Of a DNA stretch of 64,000 bases, positions 38,401 through 50,400 are shown piece after piece. The notes under the pieces are model-generated. The model did not search any database. It was not told the origin of the DNA and saw only the letters and a program-made list of their open reading frames with translations. This stretch comes from Lytechinus pictus. Taxonomy: Eukaryota > Echinodermata > Echinoidea > Temnopleuroida > Toxopneustidae. Each line of letters starts with the position of its first letter. Position 1 is the stretch's first letter. A program made the position numbers and the translations under genes. The stretch spans positions 29,514,001 through 29,578,000 of the forward strand of contig NC_087245.1 in the NCBI RefSeq assembly GCF_037042905.1. Reading direction: 5' to 3'.

Positions 38401-41400
38401 GTTTGTTTAAAAACTGTCACTGCATTTCAAACATGGTTCTACTCCAAGAGCGCATTTCATAAAACTTATATTATAATTAATAACAAATATGCAATATAGA
38501 GTTAAGAGCTACTTAAATCCTACTATCTGATTGGCTAATATTAAAATTGAGCAATGTTATTATGTCAAGTCTTCATCAAACAGGACTGAGGAACTTATCT
38601 ATAGCATCCGGGATCCCCAATTTTCCATTTTCTAAAACTGGCAAATTCTGTGTTTGAAATTGAAATTAAATTTTAATTTGTTCATTTATTTCTTAGTCAC
38701 TTAATTTAGCTGAAGTGGCTACCCCGGGTACACAAGACATCATTGTCAACATTGTAGAGGTGTTGTGACTCAGAGGATAAGTCACCCAAATTTTTAACCA
38801 CAAGGTCCAGGGTTCCAATTCCACCACAGCACTCACATTCTTTGTCTGGGCATTTATCTACATTTGCCACTCTCCACTCAGGTGTAGTAAATGGGGACCC
38901 AGTAGGAAATTATTTCTTTCACACTCAAGCAACCGATCAGAGTAGCAATGCTAGAGCCAAGTAATAGTTTGAAGTGATTAGAAACATTGTATTAAGCACC
39001 ATATAAATGCTGCAAATTATTATAATCATTATTATCAATCAGATAACGGCTACATTGGAATACAAAAGATGAAAGATAAGAATTTTATCAAACTGAATAC
39101 TCTTTCACTGCATCTTCCACAAAATTAAACTGCACTTCACGATTCTCCCTCATGTACAATGTAAATGCATACAAGTTACACACACAATCCACTATAAGGA
39201 ATAGAAATGGGAGGAAAAGCCGGAGGAAAAATTGAGCAGAATAAAATCAGAAAATCCAATCTGACAACTCCTATACTTGGATCATTACTTTCAAGGCATT
39301 GTCAGCTACATGTAGTACTCCCACATATGATCTCTTTTTCAATTTTAAGGAAAAACATACATCTGAGGAAATGCTAGTTTGTATAGAATTAGAAGCAGGA
39401 AACAGAGAGAGAGAGAAATGATAATCAATTATTCATACAGAAAAGAAGATCATGCATTCCTAATCAATTAATGACGTTGCTCAATAAAGGCAATTCTTCA
39501 AGTGGAAATCAATCATCGATTTACATTAAATGCTCTGCAATGGTAATGAAAATAGGAAAATGCAAAAATCTGCAATTGAGGTTGTGATTAAAATCCCCTA
39601 AAAATATGAGATAGGATTTTAAAGATTTTTTGTCATACTTTGATTATTTTTTATGAACATTTGCAAGCTCAGACGTTTGTATTCTTTTTTAAACATTCAA
39701 TAAAACATTTAAATAATTTACAATCCTTTTTAAAGAAATACAATTGATTATATAACTGGATAATCTGAAAGGCTATAACTATCTCAATCTACATCACTAA
39801 GACAAAATGCATTCTATTTTAAACATACTGACAAACCAATCTAAATTAAATAATTCTGACACTTTCCCTTAAAATCTACCAAATTTATAGTACTTGAGTA
39901 CTAACATTTTGCTTCCCAACAGAAAATTATACGTGTATTAGTTTTGCAGTAGGGATTGAAAAGTTGGCAATAGCCTCATTTTCGTTGTAGAGATTCATTT
40001 ATTACTTTCTATGCTATTAACATTTATGGCATCAGTGCATTTGAAACAAGGACACAAGCAAATCACTTCTGTATTATTTCCACGACCAGTTTCATAAAAC
40101 CAATAGGCATATTCAGAAACTAATATACATGTAAGCTATTCTCAGTTTTTCAAGATGTCTTTTTTTAAGAACTTGTTATATACAACATCATCCTAAAGAA
40201 GGATTTATCAACTACAGCTACATCATACAAAAAGGCTCCAATTCTCAATTTCTGATCTTTATTTCAAAGGAAACAATACTTCGCCATGTACATGAATCTG
40301 TTTGTGGCAAAGAGATTCATCTGACATGAACAAGTCAAACTCATTGGATGTCAGCTGCATTTACAACATGTAAATGAGGGATCATGTTTGAGCCTCTACA
40401 TCAAATGGGAACACAAAAATAGCAACATTATCTATTTATCTCTTTCATTTGGGTTCTCTGAAATGAGACCTAAATAATTCTTAAGCCCAAGAAACATTTT
40501 CCCTCACAGACATTGACCTTTTCATATAAATAAAAACACAGTTTGTAACATGATTTATAATGAAGCTCTAAAAACAACCAAATTTGGAATGAGATACACG
40601 AAAAGCGGGGGAGTTTTTTCATTGGATCCTTTGAAAAAAGCCCAAAATACTTGTGAGCTTTGCATGCGTTACTTGTGATAACATCACATTTTTTCAAATA
40701 ATTGGCACCGGCTGTGCTTGAAAGATACAAAAATGCATTTTCAATACATGAAACAGAAATGAAGGAATTCAAGCTTGGTTTTCCTCAAAGGATGTTCTTC
40801 TATTGGCAAGAACGTTTTCATCCTTGGATGAAATCAGTGCTGCAGGTCCTTCAATTCAAACAGCAAAAATTTATCAAACTTGTGCACCCATTTCAGCCAT
40901 GAATCATATCTAGAAAATATTGAGGCCACGTTGTCTTGAGAACTCGACGGCTGCGTTCTCATTGCTCTAAGCCTCCATTGACAGAGAGCATTTCCTCCCT
41001 GCATCTGGAGAAGCTGGCGGAGGAGGAAGTCTGCGCAGGGGCCGTTCGTTAGCGCCGCACAAACTTGGGATGCGGCCCACTACGTGTCAGCCAAAATTAC
41101 CTTCCGCGATCTAATAAGACCCTCACTGCACCAACCGGGAAAGCCGACGTGCAGTGAGTATTTTTAGCCCAGAAATGTTCTCCAGGCCACGGAACGCAGG
41201 AAGGGGGAGATATACTCCGAATAGTGTCGAGTCAAAATCCTCTGAAAAACACATCTCTCTCCTCTCCCTTGGATTTGGAACTCACCGAGCAGTGTTCAGT
41301 ATTATTTATACCTTGCCCTAGATAAATTTCATTTATTAAAGGAGATCTGTTGGCTCCTTTCTTCCCCAGACAATAAAATATTACCGTTCCTAAATATTAG

Positions 41401-44400
41401 TTTTCCAACAGGTTGCATTGCGATATTTTTTTTGTTTTTCCTTGTAAAAACAATAAAGAGATAGAAAAAGCTTTCTCTTTACTTCTAAGATAGATTTACA
41501 TTTTTTATTGTTTAAAAAATGTTTGCTTTTAACAGGTCAAAAGATATTAAAAATCAGTGCTTTATATTCCTTAAGGAATCTCATTTTGACCTTACATAAG
41601 GGATAGTTGTAATTGCATGTTTATTGTTTTGTATTCTAATCACTTGTCATATATAAAAAGTAGAAACCAACAACAAGAAATATTGGCAAAGATCAATTAT
41701 AACTCTAAAGACACCGGTACGTAAGATTTCTTTAACATCCTCTCCAGAATGAAAAGTGAAACTTGAGGGAATGGAGTGTTTTCAAGTAGTTTGAAACTCC
41801 TTAAATCACATCCATGTTTACAGAATACAAGAGTTGACCCAATCTTGAATTCTTATATATAGATATACAGGGTATCCCACAAAAAAAGGAAACCCATCTT
41901 TAGAAAGATAGCACAATCATAAATTTAGCGATAGTAAGAATGGAATTTGAGACCAAATAGTAAAATACTGAATTATTCAGACACTGTGGAGTAAGGCCGT
42001 GTTTATGCTTCCACTTTTCAGGCCAGAATCAGCGTTTTCATACGTGATTAGTCCAAAACACGGTTGCGTCCATGCTTACTTTCATTTTAAACGACGTTTC
42101 AGAACGCCGATCGTGAACTTACAAAAAGGTGCATTTCTAAACGTCGTTTGACCAGAATCAGGCTTTCTGGGGAAGTATAAACAGGACCGCGATCGTAAAC
42201 GTGTTTAAATGACGTCATTTGGTACATGCTTCCGGTGAGATAAAAATCTGCAGGCAAATACAGTCGCATGGTTTTAACAGGGGTTTACCTCCATGGAATT
42301 ACCTCTCATCTCTCTCTGATTCTATTAGTGATCAATGTACATTGCATGTATGATGATTACGTTAAGTACATGTACTATCACTATTACTGTTCCTCTAATT
42401 TAGATTTACAAAAAAAAACGAAACATGAGTTATGATGAGGAGACATCGCTGAGCAAAAGGCTCCAGTAGCATAAACAAATGTCTCATTATTTTCTTATGT
42501 AATATACTTTAATCTTCTTTATTTTATCTTACTATTATCCTCACCATGGTGAAAATTCTATAGCTATGTCAAGTAGCTCTGTCCATGCAATTACTTAAAG
42601 ATCGAAAATTGTTTGAAGTTAAAATAATAGTGGACCATAACTACACTACACTGTAGGAAAAAAACCTTTCGAAAAAGGGTGCGCCCAATTTGACCTTGCT
42701 TTCCTGCTCAACGAAAATTACGATGAGAAGCCAGCTGCAGATCGCGATTTCGCCTCTGATAAATTAAGCATAAACAGCACCTCCAGAACCACGTTTGCGA
42801 TCGGTGTTCTGAAACAACGTTTGAAAACGCTGATTTTGTCTACGCAGTGGAAGCATAAACACACCCCAAAAACGATAAATACTGAGGAATGGCAAAAACA
42901 ATTCATGCTGACTCTCACATTTGAATTTCAATCCAAACTCATTTAGATGAGTGAAAGATAGTTTATGGAAGAAAACAAAAGATATTCTAATGAGCCATCC
43001 CATTCTAACGCAAGGTCATCCCATCCTTAACAAATCTCGACTCATTTTTCTGCACAACTCGGTTTTGACATTAAATTTTCAAACTCTTCTTGGTCATCTG
43101 CATAACATTATATCATATGCAGCATCAAATGAAGACAAAAAACTTTATTTAATGTTTATGAAAGACCATCTAGCTATGGAAATCCTGGTTTCCTTTTTTT
43201 GTGAGACACATTGTAGTGTTTTGAAACCAAATGAAATGTACGTACATGCTTGAGAAGGCATCAGAAAATGTACCAGGAAAGGGACAAATCAAAATGACCA
43301 TTTTCGAAATGTAAATTACTGATCTCAAGCAGGGAAAAAGCAGGGAAAAAGCATGGAAAAATCAAGCACAAATATATGGAGAATATCATCCATAAAATTC
43401 CATATACCCAATGTCACATTTCTATGAATTAGTTTGCTGAAATAAAGGGCTGAATTGTTCAGGCCTACACATTCCAATTCACATTGTTTACACATAAAAA
43501 CTATTAAATATTAACAATAACAATATAATAACAACACCAAATAGTAATTATATTGACTAACAACAAGGCTATAACAATCTAGGTCAAAAATCATGATTTT
43601 GTTGCAATGTGAACTCATTTGGCAAATGTCTCAATCATGACTTTCCCCCTCCCTTTTGTCACTGGACAGGAGCATCCTGAAAAGGTTATTGACCACAGGA
43701 TGCTAGTCTACAAATCTAGACCTTACTGTTAGAGGATAACTTGAATATGTTGTTGGATTATCTACTTAAATAAAGCGGCAATATTGACCTACTTCTAATT
43801 TCTTTTCCACCCCCTTCTCACTTCTTTTTTTTCTCCCTCATTCCTCCCCCCTCCTGTTTGTTTGCTCCAGTGTAAAATTATTTCCTTCCTCATACTTTAT
43901 TTTCTTTATTTCTTTTTTATAGAACTCTCATCAACTTAAAGTGATTGGTTAACATTGGTTTGACTTTAAAAAATCTGAGCTCGAAGGTCACGCTTGTCAC
44001 CTGAGTCTGTGATATGTTACAAAAATGAAGCCCAGAAAAAATTGCGTTCGAAAACAATTATTTAGTGCTTCAAAAATTGAAATATAAAGTGACAGAAAAC
44101 ACCATCTTAATTTCATCCCATACACTTATGTGTACTATTTAGGCGTCTTTAAGACGCCTATTTACAAAATCTGGGTTTGCCTTGTAGTTTTAGCTTTTCA
44201 TTCTCAATAATGGTTGTTTTCAGGGTTTATTAGTTCTAATACATGCACTTGTACAAATGTTTCATCTTGGTTTGAGAATTTTTAAATCGGCTGCTCACAA
44301 AGTTAAACAATACCTTTAATTTCTTACACCCATAAGTCCATACTCACAAATATTTACCGACATCTAAAACTCTCTCCAATTTCTTTGTCTCATCTTTTAC

Positions 44401-47400
44401 ATATATTGCTTCAACAAATTATAAAGTTTTCCTTCAATGTTTTCATATTTACAACTTTGTGAAGGTTACAAATTGGATGTTTCTTGTATTGCTCTGTTTT
44501 GGTGTGAATTCTTTGTCTTTTAGACTGCCCTTTTTATCACTATACATGCTGATGCTCAGGAAAACAATAAGACATAGAAGATTTTGATGAATTATAAATA
44601 TTCTGATTCTGACAGTATATTGAATGTTAATCAATGTCTGTATTGATAGACTACACTTTGCCATCTCACTCCAATGCTCAGATAAAAAGCAGTCTTCAAC
44701 AACTGGTCAGCATAGACTTCCTGTCACATCAAGAACCAAGGATCGTGTACAAATTCAGGTTTTTGATTGATAAAAGATTACAATTCCATTTTTCATACCA
44801 CCGCTGTGATTGAAGACAATTTCCTAGGTTGGCATCTTCAATGAATGATGGAAGGATTTCCAACTTCTGAATTAATTAACTACTGAGTCGATGCTGGACT
44901 TACATGTACCAATATCTCTTATATGTTTTATGGCACTTGCCAAATGTCAAGAGTAAGAGTCTTTGAATAAAACATCGGGAAACAGGATATAAAATGTAAT
45001 AGAAAATCAAGACAAAAGCAACTAGTGGATGTTCTAAATAACACCTAGCAATGCATTCTGGCATGCAGCTTCTTTGCAAAGATCGGAATTCTGATTCACC
45101 TCTGACGATTCAATTTTACAAAAATCTTTTCAATTTCTCAAGTAGAAATTAGATTGCATATTTTACCCTCTCTCTTCCTCCTTCAATCAATGTCGTTTGC
45201 TTTGTTCTTCCCACTCATTCCCTCTTGATACATCTGCTGGCATTTGTTTAAGGACTCCAGAAAGCTGTGACGTTTTCTCAGACCAGAGGATGTGCACAGA
45301 GTTTGATATAATTGTGATTACTTTACAGCCATAATACACATGAAAAACTAATGCAATGCTCGACCTGAAGATCATCAATGAATACAAAGTAAATATCTGC
45401 ATACGAAAAAATATCTGCAATTTTGTACACATTTAAAAATTATTTCATGAATGATGAATCTTGAACATCAAAAACTGATATTCATTTCTGATAGATGACA
45501 TTAAAGGTATGCGGTACTTCAAAAGTGCATTTACCCTCTGCATCACATACAATCCCGTCTCTCTCTCTTTCTAATAATATAATACACTGTAATAATATTC
45601 CACTTTTTTATCAACTAATACCTTAGGGCAATGTCTCTAAGCGCTGTACAGATATATTTTTACCAAAGTCATCGGATCCTGGCATGCCTACATACAATGT
45701 ATGCACTTTCTCCACTCACTGGGGAGCATTCCAACAAAAGTTTAAAACTTGATTGCAATTCATACCACATAACTCACTGTAGACTTCCATTTCCTACTGG
45801 GTACCCATTTAGTACCTGGGTGGAGAGTGGCAAAGTGTGGATGCTAGGTCAAGAGGGATTCGATATCATTCGAACACACGACCCCCTGATTACAGGGCAA
45901 GAGTCAAAGTCGCTACACCACGACGCTTCCAGGCTGTCCCTCCGTCTCTCCTTCTCTCTCACTCTCTTTCTCTTTCTCCCTCTCTCCACCTTTCTTATCT
46001 GTCTGTCTGTCTCCCTATCTCTCCATCTCTCCCTCCCTGTTTGTCATCACCCCTTACCCTGGGGGGAAGCCCTACAGGTAATGTGTAACCTATTGCCCCA
46101 GGCCACAAACATATATATACACACATACTGGAACACCCAGCAACCATGTTATAGCAGACTCACTACATCTTTAGATGCCTTCATACCCACCCAGTTATAA
46201 GAATATATGAGAACATGTTCACGCCTCAAAATGGTAAATTGCAGATTGGTCTACACTCATTTTGTCTACTTTCCTTTTAGTCTCATCCCCCATTGTCTTA
46301 TCCTACTTTGTCTATACACCATCTAATTGTCACTAATAACAAATGCTTCAACATTTTGTCTAACTTCCCTTTCGATTTGGTCTTAAACCACTTAGGAGGT
46401 GTTGCAAGAAAATATTTGCAATCAATTGCAAATTTAAGTTGCAAGCTTACAAGTGATAAATAAATTTTCAATAAAACAAATCAATATATTTTTGTTGATA
46501 ATAATAACAACGCGCCTCGGAATATAATATTTCTAGATAGATGGCGCTATATAAATGCCTATTATTATTATTATTATGCAAGAAACAGATGAGTGATCAA
46601 TAGCAAATTTTGCAAATTAATTTCAACACTTATGATTGATTTTTAGATGTAAAATTGTCTTGCAATCGATTGCAGGTTTCTTGCAACACCCCATCAGTCT
46701 ACATGTACATGTATATGGTTAAATGACCAATTAATATACCGATTTTTTAATTCGAGATAGCAAAAGACATTGGGTGATTTCAAGTTCAGTGTTGACCTTT
46801 TGGTGTTGGTGTTAGGTCAATTTTTACACGAGTATATAAACACCTTAGACATAAAATGAAGGTGGTTCTGAAAAAGTCACTCACTAGTTGTTGAGGTGTC
46901 AATAATATGATCTAGATCAGTTTTACAAATTCAGAGTAAGTTTTGGAGCTAGGGGAAGCAATCAAAATTCCAACACCAACACAGGACTTGAAATCACCCA
47001 ATAGGTAGACAAATATGAAATTAGACGAACTGAGCATTTAAGTATTAAAATGAAAACTTAATAACTAAGTGGTATTCGGCACCAAGCGTGTGAAAATTAT
47101 ACATGACACACTAACCCAAACAAGGTAGGGACAAACTTCTACATTGTCTGGAATGCATTCATATTCATGATCATTGATCAACCATATGTATCAGGGTTTT
47201 TTTTTCCTTCATATGACAAGATAGGAAGTGATCTCCAACCTTTCAATGTTACTGGTGGTGCAGCTACTGCAATTTCCATGCACAGTATTGTCTTTGATAG
47301 TCAAAGACAGCTACCAGTATTCAAATATAGAAGAGTTTGCTGTGCAATATTTGCAAAGACAAATCTAAAATGAAGAACCATATTGTTTAGGATAGGGAGT

Positions 47401-50400
47401 CGCATAGACCTCACAATAAATCATAGATGCCTTTCCTACAGATTTTACTATTTGATGATTGTTGTGGTAATAATGACTATGATAAGGATGATGAGACTGA
47501 TGATGATGATTATTATTATGAACTATTATATTGAAAATAATAATGATGATGGTGATGACAAATACAGCAAAAATAAGACTTTTAAATCAGAGTTAAAACA
47601 ATTTTTTTGCTGATCATTTGAGATAATGAGAAGAATTTCCAGGGATTTTTTTTAAATAAAATTTACATTGGAGTGACTACAAAAACTCACTAATGGCATT
47701 GAACATAGTGATGATAATCATCATAATATTCATCATTACCACCACCATCATCATCACCAAAAAGCTGAAAAGGGGAGAAAAAAGACGAAATTTAATACAT
47801 TACAGGTTAAAGAAACAGTTTTGGGGAGCTGCCTAATGACCACAAAACAAGGGGAAAAAACTTTAGGGAGCGAGAGAGAAGAAGGTTAGTCCCATTACCT
47901 GTTGATAATTGAGATAACTGTTGACATTCTCTGTCACATACTCTATCTCTCCCTGGCTATTGACCACAAACAGGAATCCATCAAGTGTCTAAAATAAGAA
48001 GATGAAAAAAAAGAGGGACACTTTAAATTTCAGTTCAAAGAAATAGATCAGAATCACAGTATAAGAACTGAGGCATATTCTCAAAAAATTATCAGTGCAC
48101 CTCAGGAAAAGATAATGGAGCTTGATCAAACATAACTTCATTTTACAGTTGATATCAGAAGCTTGTACGACAGACTTCTCACGCACCTTCATTTATTAGT
48201 TGATCGAAAGCTAGCATTAGAGAATTACATAGGACTTTCAGGATTTGCCTTCAAATGCAGGTTTTGCACAACAGACATCCCAAGACACCAGGGGGCTCGT
48301 TGCAGAAAGAGTTGCATTTAAACGAAACTCAAAATATCAGGCGCAAGTCAGAAATACTGTTGGCTCAAAATCAAGGTGCGTTTTAATTTCTAAAGTTACG
48401 TTTGATTGCAGTTTATTCTGCAACAGGCCCCAGAGCAGCAGGGATCCCATTGCATAAAACCCTACCATTCAGGGTAACTTTACCATAATATAGCAGGCCC
48501 AATCGCTAATCAGAGTTTTCCCAAAACAAAAATGGAAATTAAAAAAATTCAGCAAATTTTGAGCTATCACCTGTACAAGAAAATATCAAAACAAATAGAT
48601 AAAAAAGATTTGACGAAATAAACATATGATCTGTCAATAATAACAGACCAGCTAAAAAATAGAATGAATGCTGACTTTCTTTTAACCCTTCTCGAAATTT
48701 GATAAGAATTTGCCCTCAGATGCTCATCAACAATAAGAATTTAAATCTAAAGAGATTAAAATTCAACTAGCTTATCAATGGGACTCAATATGATTGCAAA
48801 TCTGATTTGGCACCCATGAACGGTCATGCGTAACATAATGCATAAGTTACAAACATTTTTTGTGAAATCCTCCCCAGGTTTTGCTATCGTAACTAATACG
48901 TACCTCAAGTAAAACACTTCCCAGCGAGTCTCCGGAAGGAACCCCAGGTTTACTGGACGATACATGGCTGTGCTGTACCTCTTCACCATGTTCAGCATCT
49001 ACATGAACAAAGAAAACAAGAAAAGATATTGCTTTATTTTCAAAATACATATCTGTTTATTTACTCCATTCTTTCAGCAGAGAGCCTTAAACTATCAAAT
49101 GCCACTTGTTCACGAAATACAGAAATAACTTATAACGATGGCAGTTATGTTTTAAAAATGACGATGAGTCTATAACGAGTAGCCCAATTAAAAGTTAGCA
49201 GTATGAAGAACATTCAAGATACCTAATGTTGAAGGTGAATATAAAATGTTACTGAACCTATTAAAAACAATATGAGTTCACAATAGAAATCTACACCAAC
49301 ATTCAGCTGAACTTTTGAAGAAAGTTAATAGCAACAACTATAAACGTGGTTTTGAGAGGATGTTCAAATCAAATCTCAATACAGTACATGTGTCACAAAG
49401 AGTCTATGTCCATGTACACCAAGCTGTCTTTATCTTTAGCCTTGAAACAAGATGATACGATTCATTTGATCTCTAATCACATACCCTGTTGTTGCTTGAT
49501 GCGTTTAATCTGACTGAGCGTTTCTTGTAGGAGGGCGCACTTGTCCGGCTTCATATTCAGAGACTCTGGGTTGCTGAGGCTTGCCGTGATGAGCTCATAC
49601 AGCTCCTCGATGTATGAACTCCGCTTCTCGCATCGCCGCTTGTTTCCAGGAAATCTGTCACTGACCAAAAACGGACTCAACATCAAGATTCACTCCATGG
49701 TTTGAATATAAGTGTCTTTCTTCATCAACCGTATAAACCTTCAAATGCCACTTAGGATAATAAGGATATTAACATTATCAAACATCATAATCAGGATGTA
49801 TACGGCCTATACAGATCTGTGCCTATTGAACCTACTAATGGAGTTGGACACTGATTTTAATAATTAATAGTTATTTTCGACCTTCTCAGGTCCTGAAGCA
49901 GTTAGCTAGAATATCATAAAACATTCTCAAAATATATTTTGTTTTATGGTCTATTCTAAAACATTTACATCTTTACCTAAAAAATCAATAGAACACATGA
50001 ACAATGACAAATCTTCTCAAACTTTGTCCAACCAATTGTTGCTATGTTTAACACCCTCTTACAAAGAGTAAAGTTGGCTCTAACAGCTTAAGAGGACGAA
50101 TGGCGGTGATGGCATAGGCAAAAAGTAAAATCAATGAATTAGCACAACAGGTAGATACATCTAATTTTTGACATTAATTTTAATATTTTTACTCCAAGTA
50201 TTCAAATTAGAGGCAAAGTAGCTGTTTCACAGGGAGTGTTGCAAAAAAATATTTGCAATCAATTGCAAATTTCTCTTGCTAATCTACAATTGATTATGAT
50301 ATATCAATTTAAATCACAGGTATACTAAGTTGATTTTTATTATTTTATTATTAGTTGCAAGCAGACTACATGTAGCAATGAAGTTTGAATTTGCAATTAA

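Noticed and set aside
45631-46200. 189-codon open frame on the plus strand
   Set aside because: Runs through a SINE fragment in antisense and a CT-rich simple repeat; the protein is low complexity with no domain.
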